Below, piece after piece: positions 57,778-64,000 of a stretch of 64,000 nucleotides of DNA. A program made the translations under genes and the position numbers. This DNA comes from Poa pratensis (taxonomy: Eukaryota > Streptophyta > Magnoliopsida > Poales > Poaceae). Numbering within the stretch: position 1 is the stretch's first letter; every line of letters starts with the position of its first letter. The notes under the pieces are model-generated. The model did no database searches and had not been told where the DNA came from. It saw nothing but the letters and a program-made list of their open reading frames with translations. The stretch is taken from positions 61,123,833 to 61,187,832 of the forward strand of contig CAMZMU010000063.1 in the NCBI GenBank assembly GCA_947311845.1, read 5' to 3'.

Positions 57778-58181
57778 GCGTTTTGACTCCTGAGCTCATA
57801 TGCTCCTGCCTGATTAGAAAACATTAAATAAATAATTCAAAAAATTCAAAAAATTCTGAAAACATTTGGAGACAAATATATACCAGTGTTCGGTAATCGG
57901 TATACGTACAAAGTTTTATAATTAAATGACATTTCGTGCTCTGTGCGAAAAAACAAAAGCAGTGCTAAAAAACTACATTTTAAAATTCTATTTTGGCCAC
58001 TGTTTTGTTGTTTTCGCACAGAGCATCACTAACGTCATTTCATCACGAAAATTTGCATGTATGTAGAAAACCTTTATGTACATGTTTGTCTCCAAAAAAA
58101 TTCTGTAAAATGTTTTACTATTTTGTAAAAAAAAAAAATCAGGCAGGAGCATACGAACTCGGATGGCAAAGTGAATTTTCG
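57778..58181. mobile_element. Mutator-type MITE, fold-back, copy 3
   Basis: A perfect 10-bp direct repeat TGAAATGAAG flanks it (57768-57777 and 58182-58191). It starts GCGTTTTGACTCCTGAGC and ends GATGGCAAAGTGAATTTTCG, the same two asymmetric ends as the copies at 18708 and 30036. The interior is self-complementary (CTCTGTGCGAAAAAACAAAA and TTTTGTTGTTTTCGCACAGA). Confidence 0.85.
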
Positions 58182-58199
58182 TGAAATGAAGTATGTATT

Positions 58200-60200
58200 C
58201 TAAACTATTTATGAGAACAATTGGATTTTGAAGGTGGCTGATGTGTAATTTGCATTTAGAGATTATATATATTAGTGGAGGTGACATGGACAAACGTTTG
58301 GATAAAAGAATAAATAGTATGTAAAATTTGTATGTTGAGATAGACAATCATTGATACATTTTAGTGGGCTTTTCTTCGTAAGAGATATTGATTTGAGCGG
58401 TAAGATAATAAGACTATCTGAAATGTAGTGTTTTGGATCCCATGGTTCAGGGAGCTCGTTATTTTGAGAAACTCAAAACCGTATTTAAAAGTTTCAAAAA
58501 ATTGAACTTATTTTTCTGGATACATAAGCAAATGTCATATTTTTCAGTCATTGTTAAATAATACGGTTATTCAAAGCATGCACTTTAAGCCACCCCGATC
58601 GAATACCATTTTGGCAAAAGGGTAACAAATAACACATTGCATACCCTTCATGCAAAAACCTGTGTGATATTCAACATTTGCACACGGTCAAAAAAATAAA
58701 TAAAAGGGTATGCGATGCGATGGCACATGTTTTTTTTTAAATATGTGCGATGTAGGGTGAAATTACAAAAGTTTTTATTTTCAAAAGGTGATATGCGAAC
58801 CATAATATTTTTCGTCAGAATGGGTTTGTGGGAAAAAATGTGACTTTTACCAAACTAAACAGTATTGCAGTAGTGTATTTTTTGTATCTTCTAAGTGTCA
58901 ATTTTATTTTGTGAAACACATATAAGCAATATGGTGCAAATGGAACAAATACAATTTTCACACAAAATTGACCATATCTGAAGGATAATTCCCAACTATT
59001 ATTACTTTTCAAAGTAGAGTGAGTGTCCAGGTCCTAGGTCTAGAGTTTTGAATGAGGTCCTGAAGTTGTGTCTACAATTCATGAAAACAAGGATCTAGAG
59101 TCTAGAGTTTAGGGTCTAGGTGTAGGTTCATGGTATAGAGTTTATGGTCAATGACTTGCCCTAGGGACTAGGCTGTAGAACCATGTTTTGAGGGTATATA
59201 TTTAGAGTAAAGATTTACGGCTAGGGTCTAGATCTAGAATTTAGATCCGTATGTTTGATCACTAAGTCTAAAATGTATGTCTAAACACTAGATTAAAATC
59301 TTGACCCAAAACCCTAACCCTAGCTAGATACAGAACCACAGATCTAAGCAATAGTTCTAGACCACCCTACCTTGTGAAATGGATAATAACGATGCAAAAA
59401 ATGAGCGGGGAAAAGTGGTCGGAGAATAAGGGCAAGAAAAAGTGAGCGATAAAAAGGGCGGAAATACAGGAGGAGGGGGAGAGAAAATAAAATTATGGCT
59501 AGTATGAAAGACAACAAAAAGATTACTTTAAGAAAGGGAAGTACATTTGTACATACACATGTGGTTACATGACCTATCTTACGTCTATAGTCAATTTGAT
59601 GTTTTGAGATCTGGGAACAATATATGTGAGAGAAATGTTCTCGATGGATTTTTACATTTCCGCAAAGGCTGTGAGATGTGCATGATGGGACGGAAAGTAG
59701 CCACACGGGCGGTACGAGGGGCTGGATTAGCGGAAAAGAAAAGTAATTCATTGTAGCTACACGACTCGCATGTAGCCTTTCCTTCTTGGTGGGCACCGCT
59801 ATTCATGGGGCACACTCGGCAGGTGTGATCCAAGAACGAACTAGTCCCAAGCAAAGTAAATATTATAATACGTACTAAATATATTATAATTTTTTGAAAT
59901 TATATTTTCATACTATAGTATTAACAACGATTTTTATTTTCATTTGCAATATTGACCACATATAAATGCTGGTAAATTTTAGTTGTAATGATCCTTGTCA
60001 TACAATTGTAATGAATATTTTCAATAAACTTGCTTGTGCTAAAGTTAAATTGAAATGGCAAACGTTTTCTACTATATAACAGAGGCAGTAGTTTACAACA
60101 AAAATTTCCTTTTGTATAACACTTAAGAAAAATTATAGTATTACACATATTAATAATAAGATGTATGAAGATTATGACTAAAAATATCTTAATAGTGGTT
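58200..60200. other. AT-rich intergenic region with a CTAG-rich stretch
   Basis: No gene is supported. From about 59040 to 59330 the sequence is built of degenerate GGTCTAG, TTTAGGGT and finally AACCCTAACCCTAGC phrases, of low complexity and loosely like the plant telomere repeat. The rest shows short incidental frames only. Confidence 0.45.
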
Positions 60201-60206
60201 CTAGTA

Positions 60207-60300
60207 CTACCTCCGATCGAATTTAATTGTCGTTAGCTATATGTACGATTTGTACTGCCCCAGTTGTTTCTCCGCGACAACCAAAATGGATCAGAGGGAG
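60207..60300. mobile_element. Stowaway-type MITE, 94 bp
   Basis: TA lies at 60205-60206 and 60301-60302. The left end CTACCTCCGATCGAATTTAA pairs imperfectly with the right end AAAATGGATCAGAGGGAG, with inner TTGTCG and CGACAA arms. Confidence 0.75.
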
Positions 60301-60302
60301 TA

Positions 60303-61683
60303 TATTACTTGGTAACACTAGAATCTATCGGCAACATCTAGAAAATAAATTAAATTATTTTCATGGTCTTTACTGATATTTACCATGTAAATGTGTCTTG
60401 TTAGATGGGCTCGTTAATACGTTGAAATTATGTGCATGCCACATTAATTTAATAGATTACTTATAATTATAATCAGTGTACATAAAAATGGTGCAGATGC
60501 AAATGTAGACATATAGTTTAATTATTTCCTGACTGTAATGACGTGTTATATCATCTAGTTTATATGGTGCCAGTTCTAAATTAAAGAGTCATGTACGAAA
60601 TTGAACATGAAAATCTTGTTACCATAGATTTTTGTACGACCTAATGAACGTGGTGTCCCCAATCTGATTTATTTGCTTGTACATGGTACACAATTAATCA
60701 TACAAATTGAGACTTTTACTTATTTTAATATATATATATTAAATGATGGTATTTAGATGTAATAGACAATAGTAATAGTGATTACTAACATATTTATCAT
60801 TTTGGCCCTCCTCATATAAGGGATCAGCGTGGTAACCTTATTCGCCCAGACTATGGACTGGCTCGACACTTTGCATAAACTTTTGTTTTGCCGAGTGAGT
60901 TAGACCAAACACTCACCATACCTACTTAGTTGTCGAATGCTTGAGAATGTCAAGCGTATTTTCACTTTGCTCGGCATGCATATGCTTTATTGCCAAGTGC
61001 CCAATAAATTTCACTTGGCAAACTTCAATGCACTCGTTAAAACACACTTGTTGAAAAATCTTCAAGATAAAGGCGGAAGCGCTGATGGCCGATATCTTCG
61101 ACCAAGGCGTGGTCGACCGCCATTGTGGTTGCAGCCACATAGACCAAGTCTCCAGTTTAGTTCGCCACCGTAATCGTTGAACAGTTAAGTCGTCAAGTAA
61201 ATATTTCCATCACGTGTCTCACCAACTCACCTAGAAGAGTATTGAGCTCCTAGTTTGGTCTAACGCCTAGAGTTGATAGTAAGATGGTACATCACATACA
61301 GAGGTCAGTTGTTCGTCGAGCATAGCAGATTATGGGATTAGCAAAATCTGTTTATGCAATAGCGACTATGGCTTTGAACCTTTGACCGATATTATGGTAA
61401 ATCCCTGTTGTTAACCAATTGATCGCTGATGAGATGCAGTCTGATCGAGTTGTCGGCAGTCATTGGCAAAGTCAAATATATAAGAGGATTTGACAGAGTG
61501 AAAACCGAGATTCCGATGTATACTCCCGACGACCAACGAGGCGCAAGATAGAGAACTCCGGCCATACTCCTTCTTCCGTTTTCGTTCATGTCCGAGTCGA
61601 ATTGAAGACTCAAGAAGATACAACCATCCGTTGCGGCGGACCTCTCAATGCATGACGCGACAATGCACATGCCGCGTGCAACG
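60303..61683. other. Intergenic region, no gene seen
   Basis: AT-rich to 60780. From 60890 to 61030 it carries TTGCCGAGTG and CACTTGGCAA motifs that resemble CACTA subterminal repeats, but no terminus was found. No coding region is supported. Confidence 0.4.
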
Positions 61684-61698
61684 CGTGCCATAAGGTCT

Positions 61699-61937
61699 TT
61701 TTTTTTCAAGGACACGCAATGCAGGATTGCGGTCATCTTATTAAGATTGGAAGAAGAAGTTTACAAAAATAACTCACGGCCACGCCGTCCGCTACAACAC
61801 AGTCGACTACTCCTCACGCTGATCTGCTCTAGCTCTCGCTTTCTCCCACAGGGCTAACTCCTCACACAACCTAGTTACAACTGAATTTACATTAGATTCG
61901 ATCCTCTCGAAAACTCTAGCATTTCTTTCTAGCCAAA
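61699..61937 (-). mobile_element. 5'-truncated LINE insertion, 239 bp
   Basis: A perfect 15-bp direct repeat CGTGCCATAAGGTCT flanks it (61684-61698 and 61938-61952). On the minus strand the insert ends TGCGTGTCCTTG plus nine A residues. It encodes the C-terminal end of a LINE polyprotein: WLERNARVFERIESN, then LCEELALWEKARA. This is a typical target-primed, 5'-truncated insertion. Confidence 0.85.
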
Positions 61938-62514
61938 CGTGCCATAAGGTCTCGTGGTCACGAACGAGCAGGATTGGCTCGATCTGGATCTCTCTCACTG
62001 AAGACGAGGGAGGGGCTACGAAGTCACGACATGTCGCTGCATCCGCAGCATACCATGCGATCTTCTACCGACGGAATGGGATTCACGTATAAACCGGAGT
62101 GTCCCTCGTTGTTTATGCCCATCTGCAAATATAGTAGTACTCCAGCAGATGACCAAGAAAGAAGCTGATACTCTTTTCTTGTTTGGCGTGCAGCATCCGA
62201 TGGGATCTGTGAGTATCCAAGCTGATATGCTGAATGAGATTCCAATCACCACCCAGTTTCTGCCGCGATACTCGCGGACTGACTGGCCGTGGGACTGTGG
62301 GCAGGACTGATTCGTTTGGGTGTCTCATGCCAACCAGACTGCTCGTGAAACACGAGAGGCCTTGCTTGTATAATTCCTTGTAACAAATCAACTCATAGGG
62401 AAACAGGAGCAAAGCTTAGTAGAGAACGGTGTAAAGAGACAGAGTGTGGCTCTTCGTTCTGCATGTACAAAACCACCACCACAGCTCCTCGACAAACTCG
62501 CGAGCAGTGTCCAC

Positions 62515-62725
62515 TCACAGTAATCTGGATGGAATAGCGATCTCAACTCCACCAGCAACAATCTTCAAAGTGTCAAAGTTGTGAGGGGAACGATACCCTC
62601 GTTGGAGGGTTCGCTTACGTATTATATGGTGGGAAAAGCCCCACCGTGGCTGGTACAAGGGTTGTACATATAGGCGGAGTACTACTCCGTACCGTATACA
62701 TATAGGCATATTACATCATCTAACA
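62515..62725 (-). repeat. 3' LTR of the Ty1-copia element (partial boundaries)
   Basis: On the minus strand the pol stop is followed by a polypurine tract AAGGGGGAG and then TGTTAGATGATGTAATATGC, the expected start of a 3' LTR at 62725. The far end of the LTR and the flanking duplication were not identified, so the lower coordinate is approximate. Confidence 0.55.
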
Positions 62726-62737
62726 CTCCCCCTTAAT

Positions 62738-63899
62738 CTAAACCATGTAAATGTTGAGATTACGCTTAAACTCATCTAGACTCTTGACAGGAAGAGCTTT
62801 AGTGAAACCATCTGCAACTTGATCTTTGCTTGAAATAAACCGAATATCCAAAGCATTACTGGCAACTCTCTCACGTACAAAATGAAAATCAATCTCAATA
62901 TGCTTAGTGCGGGCATGAAACACTGGATTTGCGGACAAATAGGTAGCACCTAAGTTGTCACACCATAGAATTGGTTTTTGCTGTAATTTAACTCCAAGTT
63001 CACCAAGAAGGGCTTCAACCCAAATCAATTCAGCTGTGGCATTTGCTAAATCTTTGTATTCAGTCTCAGTACTAGAACGAGAAACTGTGGCTTGTTTTTG
63101 TGTACTCCATGAAACAAGATTTGATCCAACAAATATAGCAAAACCACCTGTAGAGCATCTGTCATCTGGACAACCTGCCAAATCTGCATCTGAAAAGGCA
63201 CTTAAAAGATTTGATGGAGACTTACGAAAAGTTATACCGTGTGTCATTGCATTGTTAACATATCTGAGAATACGTTTAACTGTTGTTCAGTGTGCTATGG
63301 TTGGAGCATGAAGATACTGACAAACCTTATTAACTGAAAAATCCAGGTCTGGACGTGTCAATGTCAAGTACTGTAATGCTCCAACTATACTCCTGTATTG
63401 TGTACTGTCTTCTTGACTAAGAGATGTGTCACCAGTAAGAGACATTGGTTCAGAAGGAGATAAACGTGTCGGTGCTGGCTTGCAGTAACGCATGCCTGCT
63501 TTCACAAGCAAATCATTAGCATATTTTTCCTGATTCAGAAGTATCCCATTGTGTATCTTTTTCACCTCAATGCCTAAAAAGAAGTGTAAATCTCCCAAAT
63601 CCTTTATAGCAAAATCATCATTAAGGTCTCGAAGCAGAGCAGAAATGGCATGATCAGAGGAGCTTGTGACTATGATATCATCAACATAAATTAGAACGAA
63701 CACAATAATACCTGACTTATCATAGAGAAACAATGATGTGTCTGCCTTAGAGGGTATAAAACCAAGAGCAACAAGCTTAGAACTTAATCTGGAGTACCAT
63801 GCATGTGGAGCTTGTTTAAGGCCATAGAGAGCTTTGTAAAGTTTGCAGATATAGTGCGGAGCGTGAGAGCTTTCAAAACCTGGGGGTTGTTTCTGAAAG
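62738..63899 (-). pseudogene. Ty1-copia retrotransposon pol fragment (RT and RNase H) with in-frame stop
   Basis: On the minus strand one frame encodes the end of reverse transcriptase ([26 protein letters not shown], catalytic YVDD at about 63688-63677). RNase H follows ([52 protein letters not shown]) up to the normal pol terminus. The frame is interrupted by TGA at 63289-63287, where relatives usually have Trp ([12 protein letters not shown]). Gag, protease, integrase and the first half of RT are missing. At about 63899 the homology ends abruptly and an unrelated repeat begins. Confidence 0.88.
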
Positions 63900-64000
63900 T
63901 GCATGGTGCCCCCATGTATGGTTTTGGTAATTAATGACAATCCTTATGGACTAATGTTTGTATTGAGATATTCTTATAGGTTTGTCCATAGGCATCGCTT
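63900..64000. repeat. Unidentified repeat truncating the copia element
   Basis: This begins GTGCATGGTGCCCCCATG and continues GTTTTGGTAATTAATGACAA. I remember similar strings as abundant in Triticeae LTR-type repeats but cannot name the family. It runs off the window. Confidence 0.4.

Overview
The window looks like a piece of a grass nuclear genome, most likely a Pooideae/Triticeae species. It has intron-containing plant genes with grass-type GC-rich exons, separated by repeat-rich intergenic DNA. There are many Stowaway MITEs with TA target duplications and the typical CTCCCTCCG-type ends, as well as hAT, Mutator and CACTA-type elements, LINE remnants and a Ty1-copia pol fragment. No prokaryotic, organellar or CRISPR-like feature was seen. 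Species assignment is an inference; no database search was possible.

Layout. 1-9.7 kb is gene-free repeat DNA, including a 2.5-kb Mutator-like element (3092-5613). 9764-12124 (minus) is an auxin response factor of the ARF10/16 clade with a miR160-type site. As given, its frame is broken by three single-base losses. 12.4-19.9 kb is gene-poor, with a hAT MITE and a Mutator-type MITE. 20003-22284 (plus) is a PPR gene resembling Arabidopsis At3g53360, broken by an 11-bp tandem duplication. It converges on an intact seven-coding-exon UDP-xylose transporter gene (UXT type, CDS 23864-27418, minus), whose leader probably starts near 29.4 kb.

30-36.7 kb holds a Mutator MITE, a 1.7-kb retroposon with a 15-bp target duplication, a 552-bp hAT element and a probable remnant of a PIN-type auxin carrier. 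36736-40432 (minus) is an intact LOG cytokinin-activating enzyme gene with seven exons (253 aa) and a TATA box; a fold-back Mutator MITE sits in one intron. 41.7-45 kb is LINE, CACTA and LTR debris. 46427-49606 (plus) is a tiny gene for a serine palmitoyltransferase small subunit, with a 682-bp hAT element in its first intron. 50260-52055 is another GC-rich retroposon, followed by a 54-codon ORF for a one-pass membrane micropeptide with a Pro/Ala-rich tail (52367-52531, plus). 52.6-64 kb is repeats: Stowaway and hAT MITEs, a Mutator MITE, a direct segmental duplication, a truncated LINE insertion and a Ty1-copia pol fragment with an in-frame stop.

The genes do not form one pathway, although hormone biology recurs: ARF (auxin response), a PIN remnant (auxin transport) and LOG (cytokinin activation). 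UXT supplies UDP-xylose for Golgi glycan synthesis and ssSPT supports sphingolipid synthesis at the ER. All exon boundaries come from reading GT/AG sites, frame and family conservation. The phase arithmetic closes exactly for UXT and LOG, and closes for ARF and PPR only once the stated indels are allowed for.
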